A DNA stretch of 64,000 bases from Papilionanthe hookeriana x Papilionanthe teres (lineage: Eukaryota > Streptophyta > Magnoliopsida > Asparagales > Orchidaceae), in the NCBI GenBank assembly GCA_022702705.1, contig CM040421.1, forward strand, positions 71,232,121-71,296,120, written 5' to 3'. The translations under genes and the position numbers were made by a program. The notes under the pieces were generated by a model. The model did no database searches and was not told the DNA's origin. It worked only from the letters and a program-made list of their open reading frames with translations. Shown here in pieces: positions 33,122-43,852 of this stretch; the stretch's first letter is position 1, and the number at the start of each line of letters is the position of its first letter.

Positions 33122-33514
33122 ACAAATCGAATGACTAATTCCTTTAATATCAGCTAGAGTGCAACCAAAAGCTCTTTTATATTTTTTAATGTAGCCACTA
33201 ATTTTTGTTCTTGAATTTCATTTAAGTCTGAGGATACAATTACTGGTAATGTTGAAAACTCTTCTAAAAATACATACTTCAAATGAATTGGAAGATTCTT
33301 TAATTCAAGTTTAGAAGGTTTTACAACAGATGAAATTAATATTTCTTTTTCTGGTGCTGTTGAATTGAGCGTTTCAAATTTTTCCTGAATATAATAAGCT
33401 TTTTCGCTTTCAATTTCATCATAATTATATTTTTATATATCTTCTTTTTCTTCATAATTTTCTTTGAAATATTCTTTTCTTAGATAATCACATATATCTA
33501 TATTAAAACATTTA

Positions 33515-34111
33515 TCATCTTTTTTCTATTGATGGATATTTCATTGACTTTGAGATGTTAAAGGTTACTTCTTGATCATTTACTCTCATCGTCAATTGCC
33601 CTTTTTGAACGTCTATCATTGCTCTTCCTGTAGCTAGGAATGGTCTTCCTAAAATGATTGAAATTTCTTTATCTTCTTCCATATCTAGAATGATAAAGTT
33701 CACAGGAAAAATAAACTTATCAACCTTAACCAAAACATCTTCTACAACTCCTTTAGGATGTGTGATAGATAGATCGGCTAACTGTAGAGTTACATAAGTT
33801 GGTGCAATCTCTCTAATTTCTAACCTTTTAAAAGTTGATAGAGGCGTCAAATTTATGCTAGCTCCCAAATCACATATTGCTCGCCCATAAAATTTTTCAC
33901 CAATAGCACACGGGATAGTGAAACTACCAGGATCTTTATATTTTTCCGGAAGTTTTCTCTGAATTATAACACTACACTCTTCACTATGTGCAACAGTCTC
34001 ATGATCTAGTAACTTCCTCTTTTTGTTGAGTATATCCTTCATAAATTTAACATAATCAGACATTTGTTCTAAAGCTTCAACAAAAGGAATATTTATAGAC
34101 ATTTTTTTCAA
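33515..34111 (-). pseudogene. Aspartic protease region of element A
   Basis: An open frame of 198 codons covers the gag-protease junction and the retropepsin-like protease that processes Gag-Pol. It has NIPFVEALEQMSDYVKFMKD at the start, ICDLGASINLTPLSTFKRL as active site (DLGA instead of the common DSGA, as in other Athila proteases) and IILGRPFLATGRAMIDV as the flap/ILG region. It is out of frame with both gag and RT. The 33120-33515 stretch downstream is the decayed linker to RT. Confidence 0.88.
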
Positions 34112-34139
34112 AATGTCTAAGAATTTAGCAAATCTTTAT

Positions 34140-35691
34140 CCTTTATCTTGTTGCTTTAATCTTTGAGGAAATGGTGGAGGTGGTTTTTCAACAGTAAATT
34201 TTCATAGGTTTCAGAGGAAAATCAGGATATAAACTTTCGTTTTCTCCTTCAGTTTCTTCTTTTTTCTTTTCAATTACAGTTTCTTTTTGAACTTTTGTTT
34301 CCAACTCTTTTCCACTCCTTAATTGAATAGCTTTGATTTGTTCTTTTCCTTGATCTTTAGGATTTACTTCAACATTACTAGGTAAAGTTCCAATAGTTCT
34401 ATTACTTAATGCAGAAGCAATTTGCCCTAATTGGTTTTCTATGTTTTTAATAGCATTTCCTTGATTTTGTAATTAATTACCCATATTCAAAACTAATTCT
34501 TCCATAGACAACTTCTTCTCCATAAATTGTGAATTATTATAAAAATCTGGTGGATTAGAAGGTCTATAATTGGAATTACTTTGATTGTTTATATTTCCTA
34601 ATGGGTTTACAAGATTGTTCCCCCACTGAGGATTAACATTATTATTTTGATTATTCCAATTAAAGTTTGGATGATTCTTCCAACCTGGATTATAATAGTT
34701 TGAATAAGGATTATTTTGTCTATTATTTATTACATTTATAGTTTCATATGAAGATTGAGCATCTAAGATTTTTCCTAATGTATTTTGTTCTAACACTGGA
34801 GGTGATTGAGAACGATTCATTCCGTATTGATCTATTTTCTTTGAAAGAGCAGCAATTTGAGAAACTACTATAGTTAAATCATAAGAATCATGAATATTGG
34901 CTACTCTCTTAGGATTTACCCTTTTAGCAGGCCATTGAAAATTATTGTAGCCATTTCTTCTATTAACGCATAGGCTTCTTCAAAAGGTTTAAACATTAGT
35001 GATCCACCACCTGCAGCGTCTATTATAGATCTAAGAGATCCTACTAATCCATTATAAAATGTTTGAATAATTAACCAATTTGGTAAAGCATGATGTGGAC
35101 ATTTCCTAAGAAGTTTTTTAAATCTTTCCCAAGATTCATATATCGATTCTCCCTCATTCTGACTGAAAGATGTGATATCGTTTCTAAGCTTAGCAGTCTT
35201 AGATGGTGGAAAATATTTCGATAAAGTTCTCCCCAAGTTCTAATAGATCCAGGAGCTAACAAATTTATCCAAGCCTTAGCTTTATCCCTTAACGAAAAAG
35301 GAAAGAGTCTAAGTCTGACAACATCATCACACTCTGTTGTACTTAAAAGTAGCACAAAGTTCTAAGAAACTTGCAAGATGTAAATTATGATCTTCATTTG
35401 AAGTTCCACCAAATTGATTGTTTTGTACCATTTGGATAATTGCAGGTTTAAGCTCAAATGAATTAGCGGCTACATCAGGATTTTGGATAGTTAAGTGAAT
35501 TTCATCTAATGTAGGGTTAGTGTAATCTCTTAATGGTCTAGATTGATGTTCATTTTCTATTCTTTGGTTATTTATGTTGTTTCCATTGTTTCAGAATTTA
35601 TAGGTTCTTTTCTCATTTTTCTAATTCTCTGAACAGTGCGTTCTAATTCCGAATCGTAGGGTATAAGATTTTTAGAACCAAATTTTCGCAT
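34140..35691 (-). pseudogene. gag: gag of element A
   Basis: Structural Gag of an Athila element. The start is the ATG at 35691 (MRKFGSKNLIPYDSELER), about 100 bases after the PBS. The core is PFSLRDKAKAWINLLAPGSI (35290-35230), then PPSKTAKLRNDITSFSQNEG and ESWERFKKLLRKCPHHALP after a frameshift, FYNGLVGSLRSIIDAAGGGS, and FEEAYALIEEMAT. The asparagine-rich segment with YYNPGWKNHPNFNWNNQ at 34820-34473 is a lineage marker. It ends in a charged stretch with KAIQLRSGKELE before protease. No zinc knuckle is seen. Confidence 0.9.
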
Positions 35692-35792
35692 ACAATCGAA
35701 ATCAGCACACAATAAAACAATTAACTAAATAAGTTGCAATTTTATTAAGGTTTTCTAACAGTCCTAAGTTGTCCGTTACTTTAATTATGTTT

Positions 35793-35809
35793 TCTCGGCA
35801 ACGGCGCCA
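35793..35809 (-). promoter_or_regulatory. Primer-binding site of element A
   Basis: In sense orientation TGGCGCCGTTGCCGAGA, complementary to the 3' end of plant tRNA-Asp, the usual Athila primer. It is separated from the 5' LTR end by AGTTTT. Confidence 0.88.
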
Positions 35810-35815
35810 AAAACT

Positions 35816-37540
35816 TGCTCCCATGATTTTAAATATACTTATAAATATAAGAATTTGACACCACTACTAAAAGATATAAATTCTTAGCAACAACGCCAAA
35901 AACTTGATTTGGAGCGTAATTTTAATTTTAGTAACAATAAAATATTATAATCTTTTAATCGCTGAGTTACCTTTAAACGCAAGCATACATATCGCTCAAG
36001 TAATACAGGGCTCTAGTGGAGTCCTGGTTATCGATCCCACAGGGAAATATATTAAAGCCTACGGACTAAGATTATATAAACCAAGTTAGAATTACAACTA
36101 AATTGAATTTGCCTATCTGTCATTAATACACAATCAATAATAAAGTTATTATATCTAAACTAGTTCTATTAACAGATTACTAATACTACTAAAGTTAAGT
36201 TCAAATATATAATAGTAAGAATCTTTCTTCTTTGTTAAGATATTTAAGTGAAGTGATAATTAGAATTAGTTTGACATGTGTTGTGCCAAATAGGAGCATA
36301 CCTATTCTTTACCCTTTGGTCCAGGCATAAAGAACATTGACTAATCTTATGTTTGGTTATTGAATCTGCGGCTAGGCTGGGAGGATACCGGCTCTCACTT
36401 CGGAGCTCACACATTCCCCTCGCCTGAGGGCTAACAATCTACATCTCAGCACCCAAACGATAGGACCGAATTGAGAATTTTAGCCTGTCACTCTAAAATC
36501 TCCAATTCTACGCCCGATTAATATTATTTCCCTATTTATTTGCACTTCTCCTTTCAAGGATTTACCCATCTACCTTTCAAAGAGAAATGTGATACATACT
36601 AGTTAAGAATCCCTAGCCCACAGTCAGGTCTTAAGAATTCTTTACAGATTTTAACTATACAAATGGACAATTCATATAGTAAAGTAAGTTTAGGTATAGT
36701 ATCATCACAACTTCTTTATAATAGGTTTGATACACTAATTCATATAATCATTTCACAAAAACATCAAAACAAGGAGAAAGACAGAACAACTACTCAGAAC
36801 TCATGAAGAGGATGCAATAAAACTTGGATTTCATATAATAAAGTAAAGTTCTACAAACTATAGTAAATAAACACTACTTATCTCAAATTCCTCCCCAAGC
36901 AAACTCTTTGAAGTTCCACTGGATTTCTTCCTTTCTTATAGCACACGAAATTCTCCTTTGAAACAGCATCGCAGAAGAGATCTCTCACTTTCCTTCCACT
37001 CTTACAATCCCTCGAAGAATTCCTCACAAAATCTCTATTTGAACTCACTACTCACTAAACAACAACACTAATTGACACTTTGGACTCTCTAGTAAACACG
37101 TAGGAGACTGCTTTTTCGGTCTAAAATGGTTCTTTCTAAAGTTGTAGAAGAGTCTCTAAAGGTTTTGCAGGCACCCCTTCGAAAATTGTCCACATTCGAC
37201 GTATTTCTGGAAAGAACCATCGATCCCGCCGTCGGCGGCCTTCTAGAAATAGTGTTTTATACAGGCCCCACCGTTAATGGCCTCGATCTCCGCCGTCGGC
37301 GGCCTTCCTTGCAATTAACTCTAAAATCTCGGGAAAATCACGCCGTCGGCGCCCTAGGTCAATTTTGCATAATTTGGTCCTTTTTGCTCCAAATTCGCTC
37401 TTTTTTGCATACTTTCGCTCCTTTGTCCTTAAATCTTCATACCTGCAGAAAAACACCAAAAATACTTTTCTTTAAAGTGCAATATCATCAAAATTAGTAT
37501 AAAATAGGCCTGAAAATCTTAACTTTTTTTCCTTGGGTCA
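35816..37540 (-). repeat. Element A 5' LTR
   Basis: Matches the 3' LTR at 16261-18053. It begins (+) TGCTCCCATG and ends CCTTGGGTCA, followed by GAGTT. It carries the internal PBS-like sequence (35886-35905), the conserved block at about 35985-36050, and a shorter GC module (37225-37355) with one instead of several 21 bp units. Confidence 0.93.
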
Positions 37541-37545
37541 GAGTT
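37541..37545. repeat. Target-site duplication of element A (right), GAGTT
   Basis: Copy of 16256-16260. Confidence 0.85.
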
Positions 37546-38008
37546 CTTAGCTCTAGAACAAGGACAGTTCTCAAGTTATAACACATTGGAGACGATAAAT
37601 GAATGTCGTTCATTCCCGTGTATTTAAGACGAACGACGCGGATTGGTTTAGACTAGGAATCAAAGCAACTTAAGACCCTAGACCGCAGGGTGACGGGGTA
37701 GCATACGTGGAAATGCAACCACCACGGGAAGACACATTGTCTTTCGGAGCAGCCTATGTTGACGTGGATGTCGCGTGGTTAAGTGGATAAATGTAAGATT
37801 TTTTATTCAGATAAATACAGAAAATTAAATATAAATTTTAAAAATCATATTTTGGTGTAGAGAAATTATAAATAAAAAGCCCTTGTGCCCACTAAACATA
37901 TGAGAATCTAATGGACCAAAAATTGAAAATATTTTTTTAACATTTAATTCTTAATTAATTAAATACCCTAGAACTTGATTAAATTGTAAAATATGACATA
38001 TATATATA
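37546..38008 (+). mobile_element. Family X copy X3, middle segment
   Basis: Continues X3 after element A. The part from about 37777 to 38008 is nearly identical to 62029-62245 of copy X4 (GTGGATAAATGTAAGATTTT, GCCCTTGTGCCCACTAAACA). The preceding CpG-rich part matches X2 loosely around CTTATCCACGCGGCG and GGC(A/T)GCTCCGAA on the other strand. It ends in an (AT)n run where the L1 element is inserted. Confidence 0.75.
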
Positions 38009-38310
38009 AAAAGCCATGGGTGTGGAGGGAAGTGCTCTGCTAGGGTTTTGATGGAGTTCCCTGCTGGCGGCTGGACTGGTTTCTGGGTGGCTGGTCGGAG
38101 TTGGGTGCTGGTAAGTCTTGTTCTTCTTCCCCTTGGCTGCTGTGGTGGTTTACGGGTGCTTTGGGAATATTTTTGGTGTTCCCGGGTTCAAGTCCAATTG
38201 AGTTACTTGTTCCATTGGGTGAGGCCCGCTTGTTTGTCTGCTTGTGGCTTGTGAGTTGCCCCGGGCTTGATTGTTTTCTGTCTCTCTGTCGGGGTGGTGT
38301 CTTGGTTCCC

Positions 38311-39612
38311 ATGGCTAGCAACTCTTCTCGCCACCCCGGGATTCTTCCCTTTTCGCTCGTTGGTTCTTATGCCAAGGCGGTTACTAATGGTATTATCAAT
38401 ACCGGAAATTTTGAACACTTAGTATTCCCTCAGTCCCTGCATGATGCTGCAGCTGGCAAGAGTGAAGCTCCTTTCATCGAGCCGTTAGGCTTAAAGGAGG
38501 GAATGCCTGCTATCAGATTTACTACCCAGGAAATGCTCTCCTTAACTGAAGCTGTGAAACTCACTATAGTGGGCCAATTTAAATATGGACACCCTAAAAT
38601 GGAATTGGTTAGGAAGAGTTTTGCTGATTTGAACTTGGTGGGTCAGTGGAAGCTAAGCTTGATGGATGGGAGACACCTCCTAATCAGGCTCTCAAGGGAG
38701 GAGGACTATGCCAATATTCGCAGGCCAGCAGGCTATGGTGATAGCTGGAACCCCAATGAAGGTGTTTAAGTGGACACCTGACTTTGATCCTAATAAAGAG
38801 CCCTTGATTAAACCTCTATGGTTTAAGTTCCCTCAACTTCAATTCATTTATATCATCCCAATACCCTTTTTCAAATCGGCGAGCTTTAGGTACCCCACTC
38901 GAGGTGGACTCTCCCACCCATGATATGAGCGATGCTTGGAGCTGCTAGAAGTCTTTGGTTGAGAGGGATGTAACCCTTCCGGATACTGGACAAGGTATGG
39001 ATTATCACTAATGATGACGGAGAGGGTTTACGGCAACAGGTGGTTTTGGAGCATAAGCCTTTGTTCTGCCCACACTGCAGGATGTTTGGCCATGATAAAC
39101 AGAAATGTTACAGATTAAGGCCTTTCATCAAGAAACCCACTGGGGCAGGGTTGCCATCTCTTGCCCCTGGGGTTAGTTTGGCTGCACCCATCCCCCCTGG
39201 TACCCAAGGTATAGGGGAAGAGGTGGTGGAGCCCACATGTGTTCCTAACATGGAGAAAACAGTAGCAGAAGGTAAACCAGATTCGGTAATGTTTCCACCA
39301 TTGGGGAGACCCACCCACGGTACACTTGGCGAGGTTGGAGGTTGACACCTTTGGAGAATTGGCTCGGGTTGAGGCTCCGACCCAGGTTCTTCGAATCGGG
39401 GAAAGGATATAATGGAGGAAGAATGGCAAATTCGGAAAGCAAAAAAGAAAAATCCCTTAACCTTTATCCAATCTGCAGTTCCCCCTCCTCGAGTTGTAAC
39501 CCCTCTTCTACACCCTCCTATAGCACCGAGCGGGACTAGAACCGGATCCAAATCCCTCCTCTCCACCCATCACCCCACCCCCTCCCCCTCCCCCCTCACC
39601 CCCGATGTTTAA
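38311..39612 (+). pseudogene. L1 ORF1 (DUF4283-like, zinc knuckle)
   Basis: RNA-binding ORF1 protein that packages LINE RNA. The likely start is MASNSSRHPG at 38311; the upstream open frame is leader. A DUF4283-like domain follows: TIVGQFKYGHPKMELVRKSF, SLMDGRHLLIRLSREEDYAN, then after a frameshift near 38750 MKVFKWTPDFDPNKEPLIKP. A CCHC zinc knuckle CPHCRMFGHDKQKC lies at 39067-39108. A proline-rich C-terminus reaches the TAA at 39610-39612. At least two frame changes and a stop near 39345 interrupt it. The stop overlaps the ORF2 start. Confidence 0.82.
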
Positions 39613-40510
39613 CTTCCTTTGTTGGAATATTAGGGGGATTGCCCACCCCACCTCCATTAAAAGAATAACTTACCATTTTAAGAAACACCAACATTGGTGC
39701 TTAGCTATTATTTAACCCATTGTTAACAAAAACCCTCAAAAATATCTTTCCAAGTTCTCTCGGATGCTCTAATTACATTAATGTTTCCAATAAAATCTGG
39801 ATTGTTCTCAGAAAGGAGATTAATTGGACCATATTGAGGGATCATCCTCAATTTGTCCATCTGTCTCTTAAATTTTATGGTCATGAGATTGCTGCCACTT
39901 TTGTGTATGCAGGTTGTACCAGGGTGTCCGAGGCTGAGCTACGGGTCGAGTCGCACAATATCAACTCTACTACCACCTCTAGCTGGATTGTTGGTGGGGA
40001 TTTTAATTGTTTGGGATCTCCTGTCGAAAAGTCCGGGGAAGGCCCCCTGCCCTTTCTACTTATCACTGAATTTAATGATCACATCCTTTCTGCCGGTCCG
40101 TTTGATTTGGGTTTTCTTGGGCCCCCATTCACTTGGAGGAGGGGAAAACACGGGAGAGGTCCGGACAGATTTCTAGCTAATAGTCTTTGGCACCAGAATT
40201 TTCTACATACCTATGTTTCCCACTTAAACTTTGCAGGGTCAGATCACAGACCACTCCTCATCACTGTCACTGCAGCTGATGCTACCAGCAGTCCCCCTCC
40301 CTTCAGATTCTTAAATTGTTGGACTACCCAACCTGGTTTTTTGGAAGTTATCAATTCTCACTGGAATGGGTGTCATCATATTAACCCTCTTATCCAGCTG
40401 CAACTTCTGCAAATCAAAGTTGGGAAGGCCCTTAAAGCTTGGAGCTGGAATAAGATTGGGGACATATTTAAAAATGTGGAAATGGTCGAGAAGGAGGTAG
40501 GCTGCTAAGG
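39605..40510 (+). pseudogene. L1 ORF2 N-terminus: AP endonuclease
   Basis: The endonuclease nicks target DNA for target-primed reverse transcription. It starts MFNFLCWNIRG at 39605, overlapping the ORF1 stop by 8 bases. Motifs are WNIRG, VGGDFNCLGS, FLGPPFTWRRG and FAGSDHRPLL, so the Asn, Asp, Asn and His residues of the active site are visible. The codon expected for the catalytic Glu (AII-E-PIV context, near 39713) reads TAA. A frameshift follows near 39760. Confidence 0.85.
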
Positions 40511-42800
40511 AATTGGAGTGCTTTTCAAATCAAGACAGATTTTACGAGTCGATTGCTAGCCGGGAAAAATTGCTCCTTCTTTGTGGAGATGCAAGAGCAA
40601 TTCCTCAGTCAAAAAGCTGCCATTAATAAATTTAAGCATGGGGATAGGAACACTAAGTTTTATCATGCTTACATAAAATACAAAAGAAAGTGCAATGCTA
40701 TCCATTCCATTAGAAATGAGCAGGGGGAGACCTTGCATGATGGGAAGGAGATTGCCAGCGATGCCGTGAACTTCTTCGGGGAAGCTGTTAACTCATGACA
40801 ACTGTCCCAGTCTTCCCATTGATCCCAGCCTATTTAATGCTGAACAAAGGTATATTGGCTCCCTCCAGTTGACTTCTATTCCTTCAGAGGAAGAAATATG
40901 GACTGTTATCAACTCCATGGATGGATCCAAAGCTGCAGGCCCTGATGGGTTTACTGCTGATTTCTATAAGAAGACCTGGGCTATTTGCAAAGGTGAGGTT
41001 ATCCTTGCAATTCAAGGATTTTTCCAGTGCAGGAGCTGCCTCGGTATTTTCACTCTTCCAATATTGTTCTTATCCCAAAATCCACAAACTCTATGGATCG
41101 GAATCGGTACGGACCTATCAGCTTGACTTCGTCATTAGTAAAGTGATTAGTAAGATTCGGTGGGTAGATTGCAACCCCACGACCCACTTTATTGCCCCCA
41201 ATCAAGCGACTTTCATCCATGGAAGGTCCATCACCGATAATGCTCTCCTTGCCCAGGAAATGCTTCGGATGCGGACGGGCCACCGTAGAAGTGGTAATCT
41301 TATCTATAAATTGGATGTCATGAAGGCTTATGACACCATTGATTGGAACTTTATCCTAGACAATTTACATGCCAGGGGCTTCATTTCAGAGTTCTGCTGG
41401 ATAATTAAAAGATGGCTGAAACACAACCACCACTCCATTCTTATTAATGGTAGTAGCTGGGGAGGTTTCACTGCTACCAGGGGCCTCAAACAAGGGGACC
41501 CATTGTCTCCTACTATTTTCATTATTGGGATGGATTATCTCTCCAGGCTGTTGGAGCTGCATTTATCCCCCTATCATTATGTTAATTATCATCATAGGTC
41601 CAACATACAAATCACCCATCTAATTTATGCAGATGATATAATCCTTTTCTCTAGAGCTAGTAAGAATGCTGTGAAGAAAACCTTCCACTGCCTTAAGAAG
41701 TTTCAACAAGTTTCGGCCTTCGGTTCGGTTCACACAAAAGCACCATCCTCTTCCCCAAAAATGTTCCTCCTCGGCTATCCACTTGGACCCTTCGATATCT
41801 TGGATTTTCTAGAGCCTCCCTTCCTTTGAAGTTCACGGGTATACCTTTAATTAAAGGTAGAATGAAGCAAGTGCATTTTGATGATATCATCCTTAAGATC
41901 CAAGCTCGAGCTGGCTAGCTCGGGTGCATTCCTTTCTCTCCTCTGGGGGTAGGATCACTATTCTCAAAAGCATCCTTACTTCTTTCCCCTCTTATTTACT
42001 TCAAATGACATGTCTTAAGAAAAGTGCCAGAATCCAACTGGAAAGGAGTTTTAATCGTTTCCTGTGGGCTGGGCAGAGAAAGCAACTTCATTGGGCCAGT
42101 GGCAAAAGGCGGCAAGACCTATCAAGCTGGTGGTTTGGGATTCAAAGGCCTTATCCAACTGCAACAAACCAATTTTTGTAAACTGCGGATCAACTTCGGA
42201 AATCAACAATCCCTCCGGGCCAAATTCTTACTAGGCAAATACTGCAGGGATCATTATCCAATCGATGTCCGGAAACTCATGGCTCTTCTAGAGTGTGGAA
42301 ACAAATGCTAAAATGCGAAGTCGGCTGAAAATTTGTTCATTGGGACTCGGGTAAAGGTGAGATTCTTTTACGCGGGACGAAATGGTGTCCTGCTCGAGAT
42401 GCTTATTCCTCTACCTAACATCCCAATCACTTCCTTTCCTGTCTCGATTGCTCGGGATGGTGACTCTCGGTCCATTCCCAGTGCAGGGCAACTTCTTCGA
42501 CGAATTCGTGACCCAAGTTTCCAAAATCCATTTCAGCAGGAATAAACCCGATCTTATCAACTGCCATAATAATTATCTTCACAGCTTAACAAAGCATATT
42601 TACCTCGGCATTCATCGGTGGACTAAATTTGATTGGGGTAACCCGATCCGGAGTAAGTTCCTAACTCCTTCCATGTCATGGTTCAATTGGAGAGTCTTCA
42701 ACAACTCGTATCCCAACCGATGACATCCTCGAGTTAAAGGGACCGAGGGGTCCTTCAAAATGTGTGCTTTCGTTGCTCGAATGAGGAATCCATATCTCAT
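40511..42800 (+). pseudogene. L1 ORF2: reverse transcriptase and C-terminal region
   Basis: RT of the LINE. Visible in order: KFKHGDRNTKFYHAYIKYKR (~40630), INSMDGSKAAGPDGFTADFY (~40905), IHGRSITDNALLAQEMLRMR (~41215), YKLDVMKAYDTIDWNFI (first catalytic Asp, ~41310), GLKQGDPLSPTIFI (~41485) and HLIYADDIILFSR (YADD where plant L1 usually has FADD, ~41620). Downstream are remnants of the region between RT and the zinc-ribbon (GIPLIKGR, FNRFLWAGQ, SWFNWRVFNNSYP). Stops at 41829, near 41918 and beyond, plus frame changes, break it. Confidence 0.88.
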
Positions 42801-43119
42801 CTTTTCTTCGGGTGTAAGTTTTCATTCAAGTCCGGAAAGAGTTTACCAAGTTTTTTAACATCAACACCATCCAACTGGATTGGACTGACTTCAGCTCCTG
42901 CTGGAAATCTTGGCACCCAACTAAATTAAGCAGCATCCCTTTCATTGTGTCCTGGTTTCTGTGGATGCATAGAAATAACATAAAGTTTGAGGCCAAGCCA
43001 CCTTGTGTTCAGATTGTGGTGAGTAACTGTCTCTCCTATACATCCAAACTTATCGGGTTTAAAAATTTCCCCTCCATTCTTAACTTCACTTCTCCCAGTC
43101 AACCTCCTTTGAAGGCTAA

Positions 43120-43579
43120 AATTCAACGAAATCGGTGGAGGCCCCCCATCCCCCCTTTATTAAAGTCAACACCGATGGTGCCTTCTCGAGTTTGGGGCTG
43201 GGATTGGTGGATTATTCGAAACTCCAATGGGCGGTGTTTAAGTCTTTTTACGCCCTCGTCGCACCTACTTGATCCTTTAGAAGCCGAACTCATGGCTGTT
43301 TTTACGGGCTATCTCTTTAGCTAAGTTATGGAAGTGGACTCACTGTCGGTGGAGGTTGATCGCCAAACCTTAATCAATTACACAGTTTGGGGTCTACCAC
43401 CCCTTGGCATCACTCTCAATGGGTGGGCAAAATTCTTAATCTTGCTACTCTTTGCCTCTGTCCACTTCTCCTTTATTCATAGAGAAGGTAACCGGCCGGC
43501 AATTTGGCTAGCTAAAAGAGGGATTGAAACTATGGAAGTGTTTGTTTCGATTCCTTTCCTCCCCAGTTGGATTTCCTGA
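43120..43579 (+). pseudogene. L1 RNase H-like C-terminal domain
   Basis: Plant L1 elements of one group end in an RNase H domain that degrades RNA in the hybrid. Remnants in shifting frames: an IKVNTDGA-like start (~43165), the IIRNSNGRC segment (~43210), LEAELMAVFTG (~43285), MEVDSLSVEVDRQTL (~43330) and FIHREGNRPAIWLAKRG (~43475-43520). The pattern D...E...D...H fits, but the frame is broken at least twice. Confidence 0.75.
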
Positions 43580-43778
43580 TTGAGGCATTTACTCAAGGCC
43601 CCTACCTAAGATTAGCTTAGATGTTTTATTTTTGCTTAGGAAGTTACCAGGGGGTCTCCCTCCACTGTTTTATTGTGATGGGAGAACTACCCCCATTAGG
43701 CCTTTCTCTACTTTTTTGATGTTTTGGTATTTTTGATTGGGGACTATTGCTCCCTCTCACCACTTGTAACTTTTCATC

Positions 43779-43781
43779 AAA

Positions 43782-43850
<69 letters not shown>
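43779..43850 (+). repeat. Poly(A) tail of the L1 followed by (AT)n
   Basis: Twenty-one A residues (43779-43799) end the LINE, followed by 51 bases of AT repeat that belong to the target tract in X3. Confidence 0.95.

Positions 43851-43852
<2 letters not shown>

Larger units (their letters stand above)
16261..37540 (-). mobile_element. Element A: Athila-type Ty3/gypsy retrotransposon
   Basis: Complete in outline: two LTRs (16261-18053 and 35816-37540), GAGTT duplications outside them, a tRNA-Asp-type PBS, gag, protease, RT/RNase H, integrase, two accessory ORFs and a PPT, all on the - strand. Removing the inserted copy X2 (20463-27815) leaves about 13.9 kb, a usual size for Athila elements. 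Every ORF has frameshifts or stops, so it cannot move by itself. The NPGWKNHPNFNW motif in gag, the DLGASIN protease motif, the PBS and the absence of an integrase chromodomain point to the Athila lineage. Confidence 0.93.
38009..43799 (+). mobile_element. L1-type LINE, near full length but decayed
   Basis: About 5.8 kb on + with a 5' leader, ORF1 (DUF4283-like domain plus zinc knuckle), ORF2 (endonuclease, RT, C-terminal region, RNase H) and a 21-base poly(A) tail. It lies inside the (AT)n tract of copy X3; copy X4 shows the same tract without the LINE. Because both flanks are AT repeats the target-site duplication cannot be read. Its base composition is clearly more GC-rich than its surroundings. 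Stops and frameshifts in both ORFs make it inactive. Confidence 0.93.

Noticed and set aside
37126..37497. 123-codon ORF in the LTR of element A, and shorter ORFs in both LTRs
   Set aside because: Frames run through the GC module; not conserved between the two LTRs and no known domain.
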